Positions 37,799 to 48,139 are shown, counted from the stretch's first letter. The stretch is 64,000 bases of DNA from Pediococcus acidilactici DSM 20284 (GCF_000146325.1 NZ_GL397067.1:1696860-1760859); one strand, 5' to 3'. The notes: a model not told the origin generated them from the letters alone. A program made the numbers and translations.

Positions 37799-38353
37799 TT
37801 ATTCGTTAGCGGATTCAATTAAACCATAGCGACCGTCGTGACGCCGATAAACAATATCAACCGATCCCGTATCAGCGTCTTCGTAAATAAAGAAGTTATG
37901 GCCTAACATGTCCATCTGCAAGATTGCTTCTTCAGCTCCCATCGGCTTCAAGGATACTTGCTTAGTCCGCACAATATCAAATTCACTGGCTTCTTCTTCG
38001 TCTTCACGGGCGTCTTCTTGTGGGATTTCAACTCCCTTATAACCCGTTTCCCGTGATTTACGATTAATTTTAGTTTTGTATTTACGAATTTGTCGTTCTA
38101 ATTTGTCCGTTACTAAATCCACGCTTGCGTACAAATCAGGCGATGTCTCTTCTGCTCGTAATACCAAGTATGGTAATGGTATGGTAACTTCTACTTTAGC
38201 TGTCCGATCTTGGTATACCTTCAAATTTACGTGTGCCTTTGGGTTAGCACCTTGATCAAAGTACTTTTCGATTTTACCAATTCTTTTTTCAACGTAATCT
38301 CGAATTGATTCTGTTACTTCAATATTTTCACCACGTACATTAAAATCAAGCAT
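37799..38353 (-). CDS. hpf: Long-form ribosome hibernation promoting factor
   Basis: This 184-residue protein binds the ribosome and its C-terminal domain dimerises ribosomes into inactive 100S particles in stationary phase. The N-terminal domain begins LDFNVRGENIEVTESIRDYV; the C-terminal domain has EEAILQMDMLGHNFFIYEDA and YRRHDGRYGLI, so it is the long form. I choose the ATG at 38353 with AAAGGAG upstream; the open frame starts 13 codons earlier without support. The 5' leader contains a possible stem around 38390-38430. Confidence 0.93.
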   Translation of the reverse strand: MLDFNVRGENIEVTESIRDYVEKRIGKIEKYFDQGANPKAHVNLKVYQDRTAKVEVTIPLPYLVLRAEETSPDLYASVDLVTDKLERQIRKYKTKINRKSRETGYKGVEIPQEDAREDEEEASEFDIVRTKQVSLKPMGAEEAILQMDMLGHNFFIYEDADTGSVDIVYRRHDGRYGLIESANE

Positions 38354-38481
38354 AAGACTCTCTCCTTTCAACTGTGAACAAAGTGCGTCCACGTGCAGAA
38401 ATATAAGTTTTACTTCATGTATTTCTGTACACTTATATTATAAATGAAAACGCTATAATAAACAATTAATACACTCAAAAA

Positions 38482-39156
38482 CTATCGGCAAAGCGTAATT
38501 GAACGAACTTGACGCGCACCATGCTTGCTAAGCTCCCGTCCGGCTTGGCGAACGGTTACCCCAGTGGTGTAAATATCATCAATAATTACCCATTTGGCTC
38601 CGGCGACTTTATTAGGTTCAACAACCCGGAAAGGATTTTCACGTTGCAACCGTTCCCGACGGCTACGTTGAAACTGATGGCGAGCTTGTTTAGAGCGTTG
38701 GCTAATTAAAACGGGCTCAAATTCCAAACCTTCTATTAACCCCGCCACCTGATTAAATCCTCGTACCTTTATTGTACCTTGATCGACCGGAATTGGAACT
38801 AAATGTTCATCTTCTTTAACTAAACTTTGAATAAAATTGATAAAATCGTTGCAAAAAGCTTTACGCAACCAGTAGTCTCCTTGAAATTTATAGCGCTGAA
38901 AAAATTCCTTCATGAACGCGTTGTATTGGAAAAGTGCTTGATTGTTAAATTGGTCATTCCATTTTTGGCAGTCTGGGCATTGTAACTGGTTAACTAGTCG
39001 TCCGCAGCTTACACAAACTTTACGCTCCTGCAAATTAACTAACTGGTTTCGACAATGGTGACAAAGCAGCTGCGGTTGTGCCCGCTGAAAGCTAAGGATA
39101 AAGGATAGGTCAACTCGTCTATTCAGCATTCGATTGCATAATAAACAGCGGTTCAT
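38482..39156 (-). CDS. comFC: Competence protein ComFC-like phosphoribosyltransferase
   Basis: ComFC/ComF is needed for DNA uptake in naturally competent Firmicutes. The 224-residue protein has an N-terminal zinc finger (CLLC, LLCHHC, VCVSCGRL, QCPDC) and a C-terminal phosphoribosyltransferase motif WVIIDDIYTTGVT. Its start overlaps the end of comFA by four bases, so both are one operon. ComFC helps ssDNA entry together with ComFA. Other late competence genes are not in this window, so actual competence cannot be judged. Confidence 0.92.
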   Translation of the reverse strand: MNRCLLCNRMLNRRVDLSFILSFQRAQPQLLCHHCRNQLVNLQERKVCVSCGRLVNQLQCPDCQKWNDQFNNQALFQYNAFMKEFFQRYKFQGDYWLRKAFCNDFINFIQSLVKEDEHLVPIPVDQGTIKVRGFNQVAGLIEGLEFEPVLISQRSKQARHQFQRSRRERLQRENPFRVVEPNKVAGAKWVIIDDIYTTGVTVRQAGRELSKHGARQVRSITLCR

Positions 39157-40472
39157 TGCTTAAAGGCCTGCTGGTTCATAAATTTAATCTGGCGTTGGGC
39201 CCTTTTAATCCGGCGGGTTAACATTTGGCCAATAAATAAAACGGTTCCGGTTGGTCGTTTAGGACTGCGCCCGACCCTTCCAGCAATTTGTACGAGGGCA
39301 GCCATGGAAAAGATTTCATCATCCGCACCTAAAACTGCTACGTCAATTCCCGGAAAGGTAACCCCGCGTTCCAGAATGGTGGTCGTAATTAAACCGGTAA
39401 GCTGACCTTCCCGCATTGCTGAAACCTTCTCAATCCGGTCCGGGTCTTCCGCGTACACCGTTGCTAAATTAAGCTCCGGAAATTGCTTTTGAATGGCCTG
39501 CAAAACCGAAGACAACTGATCAATTCGCGGAACAAAGACTAAAAACTGCCGCTGGGCCTTTACTTGAGCCATTAGAAATTGGCGTAGTCGTTCCGGAAGC
39601 CGCTGGCGGTGAATTAATTTTTGCCAATTGCACCCACTGACCACTTTAATTTCTGGTAGCGGGTACCCGTGAAATCGGCGGGTTAAATAGCTAGTAGACA
39701 GCCGGTGCGCCCGACTCTCCTTTAACAATTGACCGTCTGGCGTGGCCGTCAAGTAAATGGTCGTACCGCACTCCTTACGCGCCTGGTGCGCCGCGTAGTG
39801 TAATGCCGAATTCATTGCAAAGGGAAACGAATCCACTTCGTCAATGATTAAAACGTCAAAGGCGTGGTAAAATCGAAGTAGCTGGTGCGTAGTGCACAAA
39901 ACTAACTGCGTATACGTATAGGGAGTGGAAGTGTGTCCATGTAATAATGCGATCGCAATTTCCGGAAACGCCGCTTGAATCCGGGGGTGCAGTTCTAAAA
40001 CCACGTCAATTCGCGGAGAGGCAATTGCAACCCGGAGCGCCTTTTTTAACGCAAAGTTAATTCCCGGAAAAAGCATTTCGGTTTTTCCCGCTCCCGTAAC
40101 GGCCCACAATAGCCGGTCCGTTTGCTGTTTAATTGACGAAATAATTTCGTTGGCGCAACGCTGTTGGTCCGGGGTTAGTTGCCCTTGCCATTTTAAATAT
40201 GAACGGCCCACAGGAAAGTGATTCGGTTCAGGCAAGTTTCCTAACTTAACCAATGTGGACATTCGACCGAGATTTATACAGTGTCGACAATAATACTGCT
40301 GGTTGGGTAAGCTGCCCTCCTTTAATTTGGTAGTCGCTCCGCAGCGCTGACATTGGATCCGCCGTTTTTTTACGATAACGGCTGGAAAATAATTAACCGT
40401 TGGATCAGTAGCTTCCGCCTGATTAACCGGTACTAGCCGGCCGTAATATTTTTCTTTAACCTTTGCTTCCAT
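39153..40472 (-). CDS. comFA: Competence helicase ComFA
   Basis: This 439-residue protein is a superfamily-2 DNA translocase proposed to pull transforming ssDNA into the cell. A zinc-binding Cys4 motif (CQRCGATT and YYCRHC) is followed by Walker A (WAVTGAGKTEM), DEAD-type box (LIIDEVDSFPF) and C-terminal helicase motifs (TTILERGVTFP, QIAGRVGR). It is a little short but complete. The ATG at 40472 has no clear Shine-Dalgarno in the 32 bases shared with the divergent yigZ gene. That gap has no recognisable ComX (TACGAATA) box. Confidence 0.9.
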   Translation of the reverse strand: MEAKVKEKYYGRLVPVNQAEATDPTVNYFPAVIVKKRRIQCQRCGATTKLKEGSLPNQQYYCRHCINLGRMSTLVKLGNLPEPNHFPVGRSYLKWQGQLTPDQQRCANEIISSIKQQTDRLLWAVTGAGKTEMLFPGINFALKKALRVAIASPRIDVVLELHPRIQAAFPEIAIALLHGHTSTPYTYTQLVLCTTHQLLRFYHAFDVLIIDEVDSFPFAMNSALHYAAHQARKECGTTIYLTATPDGQLLKESRAHRLSTSYLTRRFHGYPLPEIKVVSGCNWQKLIHRQRLPERLRQFLMAQVKAQRQFLVFVPRIDQLSSVLQAIQKQFPELNLATVYAEDPDRIEKVSAMREGQLTGLITTTILERGVTFPGIDVAVLGADDEIFSMAALVQIAGRVGRSPKRPTGTVLFIGQMLTRRIKRAQRQIKFMNQQAFKQ

Positions 40473-40504
40473 ACTAATAAGATACTTAAAAAGGAGACCT
40501 TTTC

Positions 40505-41143
40505 TTGAAATTAATTTTATCCGTCAAAGAACCGGTTACCACTGAACAAGACATTAAGAAATCCCGTTTCATTAGCCGGATTATTCCGGTACAAACCGAA
40601 GAAGAAGCCCAAACTAAACTGCAAGATATCCGTGAAATCGAAGTTAAAGCTACCCATAATTGTTTTGCTTACGTGCTTGGAGACCACCAAGATATTCAAC
40701 GCGCTTCGGACGATGGCGAACCTTCTGGCACGGCGGGCGCGCCCATCCTTGAAGTTTTAAAACGCGAAAATCTCACAAACGTTTTAGTAGTGGTCACCCG
40801 GTACTTCGGCGGCATCAAATTAGGTGCCGGCGGGTTGATCCGGGCTTACGGATCGAGTACTTCCCTTGCTGTGCAATCTGCTACCCTAATGGAATCGGTA
40901 GACCAAGAATTGCTAGCAATCACCATTGATTACCAAAATAACGATCAGTTAACCTACTACCTCGAACAACACCAAATCACCCAGGTGAATCACGAGTATA
41001 CCACCCAGGTAATCACCACCGTGGCCGTTGACCAAGACCAAGTGGCCGATTTAAAGGCAGAACTAACCGGACTTTTTAGTGGCAACGTTAGCTTTAAAGA
41101 CGGCGGACAACAACGCGTTCAAGTTCCGTACCACCCTCAGTAA
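40505..41143 (+). CDS. yigZ: YigZ/IMPACT family protein
   Basis: This 212-residue protein belongs to the IMPACT/YigZ family, named for similarity to the eukaryotic Gcn2 inhibitor IMPACT. The N-terminal UPF0029 domain has KKSRFISRIIPV, ATHNCFAYVLG and the conserved SDDGEPSGTAGAPILEVL and RYFGGIKLGAGGLIRAY; a C-terminal DUF1949-type domain follows. The biochemical role is not established. The start is TTG at 40505, with AAGGAG eight bases upstream. It is transcribed divergently from comFA. Confidence 0.9.
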   Translation: MKLILSVKEPVTTEQDIKKSRFISRIIPVQTEEEAQTKLQDIREIEVKATHNCFAYVLGDHQDIQRASDDGEPSGTAGAPILEVLKRENLTNVLVVVTRYFGGIKLGAGGLIRAYGSSTSLAVQSATLMESVDQELLAITIDYQNNDQLTYYLEQHQITQVNHEYTTQVITTVAVDQDQVADLKAELTGLFSGNVSFKDGGQQRVQVPYHPQ

Positions 41144-41154
41144 TTATTTAACAA

Positions 41155-41228
41155 AAAAGCATCGCGCCTTACATAGTATCTCCAAAATCTAACTTTTAGG
41201 GATTACTACATCAGTCGTGATGCTTTTT
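41155..41228. terminator. Shared terminator between yigZ and tagO
   Basis: AAGCATCGCG pairs with CGTGATGCTT over a ~50-base loop and is followed by TTTTTTT on the plus strand. It can stop yigZ. It overlaps the last codons of tagO on the other strand. Confidence 0.65.
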
Positions 41229-42386
41229 TTGTTGGTGCCGTTCACTACGCGAACGCACCCGATCTTTTAAAGTATCTTCTTCTTTAAATTCATTGCTAGC
41301 AGTTTTAGAAGTAGTGGTCCGAACTAATCGTTTAATCCAGCTTAGCATCGGGGTCCGATTTTCCCCTACTAGCCCGATTGCTTCCACAAACAACTCAATT
41401 CCCACTAAAATTCCGATCGTCAACAATACCGAGCCCCACAATGTAGAAAGCGGGTAGAGCAACGCGATAAAGGAAAAAATCATTGAAATACCATAAATTA
41501 CCAACACGGTTTGTCGATGCGTCAATCCCATCTGCATTAAACGGTGGTGCAAATGGCGCTTATCGGCGTGCGCAATTGATTGTTTATTTAGCAGTCGTCT
41601 CAAAATGGCGTAAATTGTGTCGGTTAACGGCACTCCTAAAATCATTACCGGGATCAAGACGGAAATGAAGGTGGCGTTTTTCAATCCTGAAAGCGAAAAG
41701 ACCGCAATCATAAATCCAATAAATAACGCCCCGGTATCCCCCAAATAAATGCGGGCCGGGAAGAAATTATATGGCAAAAAGCCCACTTCTGCAGCCACTA
41801 ACGTAAAAATCATAATTACAATGTAAATATTAGTGGACGGTAAAAAGAACAATCCGGTAAACCCGGTCGTAAATAGCGCAATGATGGTGACCCCGGTAGC
41901 CAACCCGTCTAGACCGTCCAATAGGTTAATCGCGTTAGTAATCGCGGCAATCCATAGCAAGGTAATTGGAAGCGACAACCATCCTAAATGGACAATCCCG
42001 ATAAATGGTAAGGTTAAGGTCGTCATTTGCACTTCCGCAAACCAATACACCGCTAAAGCCGCAAGTAAGATTCCAATCATTTTCTGCGAAGGTTTTAATT
42101 CAAAAATATCATCAATAATTCCGGTTAACATAATTATACATTCGCCGAAGAAGATTCCGTAAAATTGCGGGTTAGGAATTTGATTTCTTAATAAGAAAAA
42201 AAGTGAGAAATTAAATGCCAAGAAGATTGCTAACCCGCCCATCGTCGGCATCGGCACCTTATTAACCCGCCGAGCGTTCGGCTTATCAACCGCTCCAATT
42301 TTAAAAGCAATTCTTCGGACAAATGGTGTTAAAATCGCCGAAATGATCATGGTTGCAAATAAACTGACAACTATTTCAAATCGCAT
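41211..42386 (-). CDS. tagO: Undecaprenyl-phosphate GlcNAc-1-phosphate transferase
   Basis: This 391-residue membrane enzyme (MraY/WecA/TagO family) moves GlcNAc-1-phosphate from UDP-GlcNAc to undecaprenyl phosphate, the first step of wall teichoic acid or related polymer synthesis. It has about ten membrane segments, the conserved cytoplasmic PNARRVNKVPMPTMGGL, the Asp motif ITNAINLLDGLDGLATG, and YLGDTGALFIGF. The C-terminal tail is charged. TagO is preferred over MraY because the muropeptide-specific motif is absent. Confidence 0.9.
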   Translation of the reverse strand: MRFEIVVSLFATMIISAILTPFVRRIAFKIGAVDKPNARRVNKVPMPTMGGLAIFLAFNFSLFFLLRNQIPNPQFYGIFFGECIIMLTGIIDDIFELKPSQKMIGILLAALAVYWFAEVQMTTLTLPFIGIVHLGWLSLPITLLWIAAITNAINLLDGLDGLATGVTIIALFTTGFTGLFFLPSTNIYIVIMIFTLVAAEVGFLPYNFFPARIYLGDTGALFIGFMIAVFSLSGLKNATFISVLIPVMILGVPLTDTIYAILRRLLNKQSIAHADKRHLHHRLMQMGLTHRQTVLVIYGISMIFSFIALLYPLSTLWGSVLLTIGILVGIELFVEAIGLVGENRTPMLSWIKRLVRTTTSKTASNEFKEEDTLKDRVRSRSERHQQKKHHD

Positions 42387-42566
42387 AATTTGTCCTCTTT
42401 TATGTTTATAATAAGCTCATTATACCGAAATTTGCATGCCTTATACAGTAACTTCAACGAAAACTCACATAATTTAACGATAATTTTCATTTTAAAACGA
42501 CAACGTTTCCACAGAAAAATAACATCTATTCACTTCAACGAAGCTTTTCCCGGAGTCTTTGCACAA

Positions 42567-42604
42567 AAAACGGGTTAAGGAAGCTCACTTCCTTAACCCG
42601 TTTA
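42567..42604 (-). terminator. Terminator of the KimA-like gene
   Basis: On the minus strand AACGGGTTAAGGAAG pairs perfectly with CTTCCTTAACCCGTT, followed by TTTT. It lies four bases after the stop codon of the transporter gene. Confidence 0.93.
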
Positions 42605-42607
42605 CTT

Positions 42608-44440
42608 TTATTTCAAATGATAATTATACGTGGAAACAATAATGTTTTCGCGTGAATTTAATGCCGCCCGTAATCGTAAACCAGTTTGGTTATGCAAAAT
42701 GTTTTGCCATGGTTTGCGGGGAACGAATTGCGGAACCAATACCGTCGTGGTGTAATTCCGTTCTGCCGCCCGTTTAGCAATTACGTCACAGAACCGAAGC
42801 GTCGGATTGGTAATCGAACGGTACGACGAGTGAATGTCGATAAACCGTACGTCCGGATATTCCGCTTTAAATTCCATCGCCGTCTTATGCTCTTTTTCTG
42901 GGTTAGCATCAAACGAAACGTGCATGGCGATTACGTAGTCCCCGATTGACCGAGCGTAGTTAATCGCACCAGAAGTTACTTGGGTAACGTTGCTAACCAA
43001 CACAATTACGGTTGAACCGTCATAGTCGTGCAAGTTAACCTTGCCCTTTTCCACAACCCGCAGTTGGTCAGCGACTTCGTCATAGTGCTTACGAATCTTG
43101 TAGAACATCCGCAATAACAGTGGCATGACCACAAAGTATGGCCAAACGTTGCTAAAGTGTAGGAATAGCAAGCAGACTACTAAGACTGCCGACAGTAACG
43201 CTCCTAGTAAGTTAGCAGAAGCATTTATCCACCAATGAGCGCCGCCCTCTCGTTTCCAATGCACGATCATTCCGGATTGTGACAACGTGAACGGTACGAA
43301 AACCCCAATAGCATAAAGCGGGATTAAGAGACCGGTTTGTCCACCGAAAATCAAAATCAGCACGATTGCGCCCGCAGCTAACGAAATAATTCCGTTAGAG
43401 TAGCCGAGTCGGTCGCCCCGATCCATGTAAGCATGGGGCATGAACTTATCCTTGGCCAAGTTGTAGGCCAACATTGGAAAGGCTGAGAACCCGGTGTTTG
43501 CGGCTACCGCCAAAATCAACGCGGTTGACAATTGTAGGATATAGTAGAAAATCCCGTGGCCGAAGACCGTAACCCCGATTTGGGAAAGCACGGTCTGCGA
43601 ACTCATCGGCGTAATTCCACTGTAGTAAGCTAAGAACGTGATTCCCGCGAAGAACGAAGCCAAAATCAACGACATGATTGCCAAAGTAGCTGCCGCATTT
43701 TTCCGCCGCGGTTTCTTGAAATTAGGCACCGCGTTACTAATCGCTTCTACCCCAGTTAGGGAAGAAGATCCAGAAGATAACGCCCGCATGAAGAGCACGA
43801 AGGTCATTCCCGGCACGGTCGAGCCAATTGCTGCCGCCGCATGATAAGTAACTTGTCCGGTAACGATGTTATATAACCCTACAATAATCATTATCGAGAT
43901 TACCACTACGAACAGGTAAACCGGGATGGTAAGGAAACTTGCCGATTCCCGCAACCCTCGCAAGTTCAGGGCCATAATTCCGAGCACAATCAGCACCGCA
44001 ATGGCCACGTGATACTTCTGTAACGCCGGAATCGCCGAGGTAATCGCTTCGGTCCCGGAAGTCACACTTACGGCCACCGTCAGCATGTAATCAACTAACA
44101 GCGACCCCCCGGCAACTAGCCCGGCCGAAGTCCCCCAGTTCTTGCTAGCAACTACGTAAGCACCGCCTCCTGAAGGATACGCCTTAATAATCTGACGATA
44201 TGACACCGTAATTGCAAATAATAGCACTAACACGATTACTGCGATCGGGATCGAATACCAAGTTGCCGCAGCTGATAAAACAATTAAAACCGAAAGAATT
44301 TCTTCGGTACCATATGCGATAGATGATAAAGCATCTGAAGATAGCAGAGCGAGCGCCTTAAATTTCGTTAACGCTTGGCCACTTTCGTCTAACGTCTTCA
44401 GTGGTTTACCAATTAAAATACGTTTCAAATACGAAAACAT
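42608..44440 (-). CDS. kimA: APC-family potassium transporter, KimA-like
   Basis: This 610-residue protein closely follows the plan of Bacillus KimA (formerly YdaO), a high-affinity H+/K+ symporter of the APC superfamily that is inhibited by c-di-AMP. About twelve membrane segments occupy residues ~30-440, with family motifs LALLSSDALSSIAYGTEEIL and YPSGGGAYVVA. The cytoplasmic C-terminal domain (~455-610) is UspA-like, where c-di-AMP binds in KimA. An amino-acid permease is the alternative. I see no c-di-AMP riboswitch upstream. Confidence 0.82.
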   Translation of the reverse strand: MFSYLKRILIGKPLKTLDESGQALTKFKALALLSSDALSSIAYGTEEILSVLIVLSAAATWYSIPIAVIVLVLLFAITVSYRQIIKAYPSGGGAYVVASKNWGTSAGLVAGGSLLVDYMLTVAVSVTSGTEAITSAIPALQKYHVAIAVLIVLGIMALNLRGLRESASFLTIPVYLFVVVISIMIIVGLYNIVTGQVTYHAAAAIGSTVPGMTFVLFMRALSSGSSSLTGVEAISNAVPNFKKPRRKNAAATLAIMSLILASFFAGITFLAYYSGITPMSSQTVLSQIGVTVFGHGIFYYILQLSTALILAVAANTGFSAFPMLAYNLAKDKFMPHAYMDRGDRLGYSNGIISLAAGAIVLILIFGGQTGLLIPLYAIGVFVPFTLSQSGMIVHWKREGGAHWWINASANLLGALLSAVLVVCLLFLHFSNVWPYFVVMPLLLRMFYKIRKHYDEVADQLRVVEKGKVNLHDYDGSTVIVLVSNVTQVTSGAINYARSIGDYVIAMHVSFDANPEKEHKTAMEFKAEYPDVRFIDIHSSYRSITNPTLRFCDVIAKRAAERNYTTTVLVPQFVPRKPWQNILHNQTGLRLRAALNSRENIIVSTYNYHLK

Positions 44441-44628
44441 TTTTTACTCTCCGTTTTTAAAAATATGCAAGTGAAATTCTACTCCAAAACCAGTAAATTA
44501 GCTAGCATATTTTTGGATTCTCACTCATATACTGATAATAACAGAATTTAGGCAAATAAAACAAAATTCCTGATTAACTTTTAAAGAGATTTTGCGATAA
44601 CCCTTTGCCCCGGCATTTGGACACAAAA

Positions 44629-44650
44629 AAAGACGCGCAATGCGCGTCTT
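44629..44650 (-). terminator. Terminator of groESL
   Basis: GACGCGC-aat-GCGCGTC with flanking A/T runs makes a strong hairpin, followed on the minus strand by TTTTTTT. It is ~90 bases after the groEL stop. The rest of 44441-44739 holds the presumed kimA leader; I see no riboswitch in it. Confidence 0.88.
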
Positions 44651-44739
44651 TTCCTGGATTATTCAGTTGCCTTCAGTGATTAATTGCGGGGGTGGTTTAC
44701 CATTTTCGGTAAGCATCTCCATCAGTCACGAAAGTTTGA

Positions 44740-46380
<1,641 letters not shown>

Positions 46381-46384
46381 TTAA

Positions 46385-46669
46385 TTATTCAACAACTGCA
46401 ACTAAGTCCTTTTCATGGACAACTAAATATTTTTGATCTTCGTATGTTACTTCTGTTCCTGCATATTTATCGTAAACTACTGTGTCGCCTACTTTAACGT
46501 TCATTGGTAACGTCTTTCCGTCATCTAAAACGCGACCATTACCTACAGCGACAACTTTACCGGTTTGGGACTTTTCTTTAGCATTACTTGCCAGAACGAT
46601 GCCTCCGACAGTTTGTTCTTCTTCGTCTTTAGCTTCTAAAATAACGCGATCTCCTAAAGGTTTTAACAC
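46385..46669 (-). CDS. groES: Co-chaperonin GroES
   Basis: This 94-residue protein is the lid of the GroEL cage. It begins [17 protein letters not shown], contains the mobile loop [16 protein letters not shown], and ends DLVAVVE. The start codon is GTG at 46667-46669 with GAGGG six bases upstream. It is the first gene of groESL, under the CIRCE element. Confidence 0.97.
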   Translation of the reverse strand: MLKPLGDRVILEAKDEEEQTVGGIVLASNAKEKSQTGKVVAVGNGRVLDDGKTLPMNVKVGDTVVYDKYAGTEVTYEDQKYLVVHEKDLVAVVE

Positions 46670-46711
46670 GTGAATCCCTCCAAATTTCTGATAATTAAAT
46701 GCATGATTTAT

Positions 46712-46738
46712 TTAGCACTCGTTATACCTAAGTGCTAA
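46712..46738. promoter_or_regulatory. CIRCE element (HrcA operator)
   Basis: TTAGCACTC-N9-AAGTGCTAA differs from the CIRCE consensus (TTAGCACTC-N9-GAGTGCTAA) at one base. It lies between the groES promoter and start codon and should bind the heat-shock repressor HrcA. Confidence 0.95.
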
Positions 46739-46749
46739 CTACACTGATA

Positions 46750-46777
46750 ACTATATCATGTTTTTAATAGAATGCAA
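46750..46777 (-). promoter_or_regulatory. Promoter of groESL
   Basis: On the minus strand TTGCAT (46772-46777) is followed after 16 bases by TATAGT (46750-46755). Transcription would begin just upstream of the CIRCE element. Confidence 0.75.
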
Positions 46778-46782
46778 GTGTT

Positions 46783-46799
46783 TTTGACCAATATTAACC
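46783..46799. promoter_or_regulatory. Possible CtsR box upstream of groESL
   Basis: TTTGACC-AAT-ATTAACC: the first heptad is perfect and the second has two mismatches. It lies just upstream of the groESL -35. Dual HrcA and CtsR control of groESL is known in some Firmicutes. Confidence 0.4.
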
Positions 46800-46855
46800 A
46801 ATCAAATATAACAACCGTTCAAATATGCTATACTTACAGGAAATAAAGGAGTGTC

Positions 46856-47506
46856 ATGATGAAAATTAGTAAAAGTTCTTTATTAACTTTAATCACTTAT
46901 TTAGCAATTTTCTTGCTACCGAGCGTTATCAACCTTTTCGTTCGGTTGGGTGCATCATTTATCTGGGTGGAAACTATCGATTACCTAGTCGGAGCTGCCC
47001 TGCTGGTGGTTATTAACCTGAAAAATAACGAAATCAACCAAATTGAAACTCGGCGAATCCCCTTCTTCCGAGCAATTGCGTGGGGGATTATTGGAACCGC
47101 GTTAGTAATCGTGCTCCAGTTTGTGGTTAGCTACGTCACTTTTATTCTGGGGCAAAACCCTGCTTCCGCGAACACGGCTACGTTAGTTACCCTAGCGAAA
47201 ATCAACCCGTTTTTTGTGTTGGCAATCACCGTTGGGGCGCCCATTATGGAAGAATTAGTTTTTCGAAAAGTTTTGTTTGGCAATTTAAGCACGCTGTTCG
47301 GGATGCGCTCGAACTTAGGTTTGACGATCATGGCGATCATTTCCAGCTTAGCGTTCGCCTTTATGCATAACGACAGCCACATCTTTTTATACGCCGCAAT
47401 TGGGCTGCTATTTTGCTGGCTGTACCATAAAACGGGACGCATCCAAACTTCAATGATTGCGCACATTTTGATGAACGGCCTGGTGGTATTGCCGCTGGTG
47501 ATGTAG
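46856..47506 (+). CDS. CPBP-family intramembrane metalloprotease
   Basis: This 216-residue integral membrane protein has about six membrane segments and the CPBP (CAAX protease and bacteriocin-processing) motifs: EELVFRKVLFGNL (EExxxR), FAFMHND (FxxxH) and AHILMNGL (HxxxN), so the active-site residues are intact. Substrates are unknown; in lactic acid bacteria such proteins are sometimes linked with bacteriocin immunity, but no bacteriocin gene is adjacent. ATGATG at 46856 follows AAAGGAG; the second ATG has better spacing. It is a monocistronic gene divergent from groESL. Confidence 0.88.
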   Translation: MMKISKSSLLTLITYLAIFLLPSVINLFVRLGASFIWVETIDYLVGAALLVVINLKNNEINQIETRRIPFFRAIAWGIIGTALVIVLQFVVSYVTFILGQNPASANTATLVTLAKINPFFVLAITVGAPIMEELVFRKVLFGNLSTLFGMRSNLGLTIMAIISSLAFAFMHNDSHIFLYAAIGLLFCWLYHKTGRIQTSMIAHILMNGLVVLPLVM

Positions 47507-47512
47507 GTAATT

Positions 47513-47556
47513 TAAGACAGTCTGACTGGATTGGGATTCGGTTGGGCTGTTTTTAT
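47513..47556 (+). terminator. Terminator of the CPBP protease gene
   Basis: ACAGTC pairs with GGCTGT, with further G-T-rich pairing inside (TGACTG/CGGTTG), followed by TTTTTATT. It lies a few bases after the stop codon. Confidence 0.75.
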
Positions 47557-47561
47557 TACTA

Positions 47562-47613
47562 AAAAACAACAAGCTGCTTAAAAGTTGTCACACTTTATCA
47601 AGTAGCTCGTTGC
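47562..47613 (-). terminator. Minus-strand terminator in the gene-poor region
   Basis: On the minus strand CAACGAGCTACTT pairs with AAGCAGCTTGTTG (one mismatch, one wobble), followed by TTTTTT. It implies minus-strand transcription through 47614-48300. Confidence 0.8.
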
Positions 47614-47662
47614 TTTGCTAGCGGGAATTTAAGGATTGCAATATTAAAATAAATAATCGTAT

Positions 47663-47944
47663 CTATTTTTGATTATCCTTATTGATTTGGCATTCTTTTG
47701 AAACTCTTTTGATTACAATGAGATTCTTTAAATGACTTTTTAACCATTTAATAAATGGTATAAAAAATGTGGGGCATTCCCAAAATACCTCTGCGGTTCC
47801 AATAAAAAAGAGGTAGTACCGACTAAAATTAGACAAAATAAAACCGTTCGATTGATTTCGAACGGTTTTATTTTGCAAAACATCTAATTTCTGTGCAACT
47901 TGTTCAACTGTTTTTCCATTGAGCAGGCTAGAGATCTTATCAAT
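47663..47944 (-). pseudogene. Possible decayed small gene, no valid start
   Basis: A 94-codon open frame without a proper start codon reads DKISSLLNGKTVEQVAQKLD near its beginning, which looks like a natural helical protein. It is preceded by stops in frame; the upstream segment in another frame reads SNEGLDSLSFRLI, as if a frameshift had split one gene. It runs through the bidirectional terminator hairpin, which a working gene would not do. The remaining stretch 48212-48526 holds no gene I can support. Confidence 0.25.
47840..47872. terminator. Bidirectional terminator
   Basis: A perfect 12-bp stem AAAACCGTTCGA/TCGAACGGTTTT around a six-base loop has T-rich sequence on both sides. It can stop transcripts from either strand, as seen at loci with convergent toxin and antisense RNAs. 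Confidence 0.85.
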
Positions 47945-47995
47945 CTAAAGGACAGAGAATCAAGGCCTTCGTTAGAAAACGTCAATTTCACCACC

Positions 47996-48082
47996 CTACT
48001 TTAGTAAATTTATTAGCGACAATATCAGAGCAACGACACTGATAGTCAAAGTTAAATATTGTAGTTTTTCTATGTTTTTCAT
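47996..48082 (-). CDS. 28-residue hydrophobic peptide, possible holin-like toxin
   Basis: This very small frame (ATG at 48080-48082, stop TAG at 47996) has a strong GGAGG seven bases before the start. The peptide begins MKNIEKLQYL, then has a single hydrophobic helix (LTISVVALILSLINLL) and ends with Lys. This pattern is like the small 'putative holin-like toxin' peptides of lactobacilli, often part of type I toxin-antitoxin pairs. A bidirectional terminator 124 bases downstream fits that. Toxicity and antisense RNA are inferred, not shown. Confidence 0.5.
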   Translation of the reverse strand: MKNIEKLQYLTLTISVVALILSLINLLK

Positions 48083-48139
48083 TTTAATGCCTCCATTTTA
48101 AAATTGATGAACAGAAGAGAGACGTATCGCCTCTTTTAC

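Noticed and set aside
46783-46799. Strong CtsR box at groESL
   Set aside because: Only one heptad is perfect; kept as a low-confidence site and not as a firm call.
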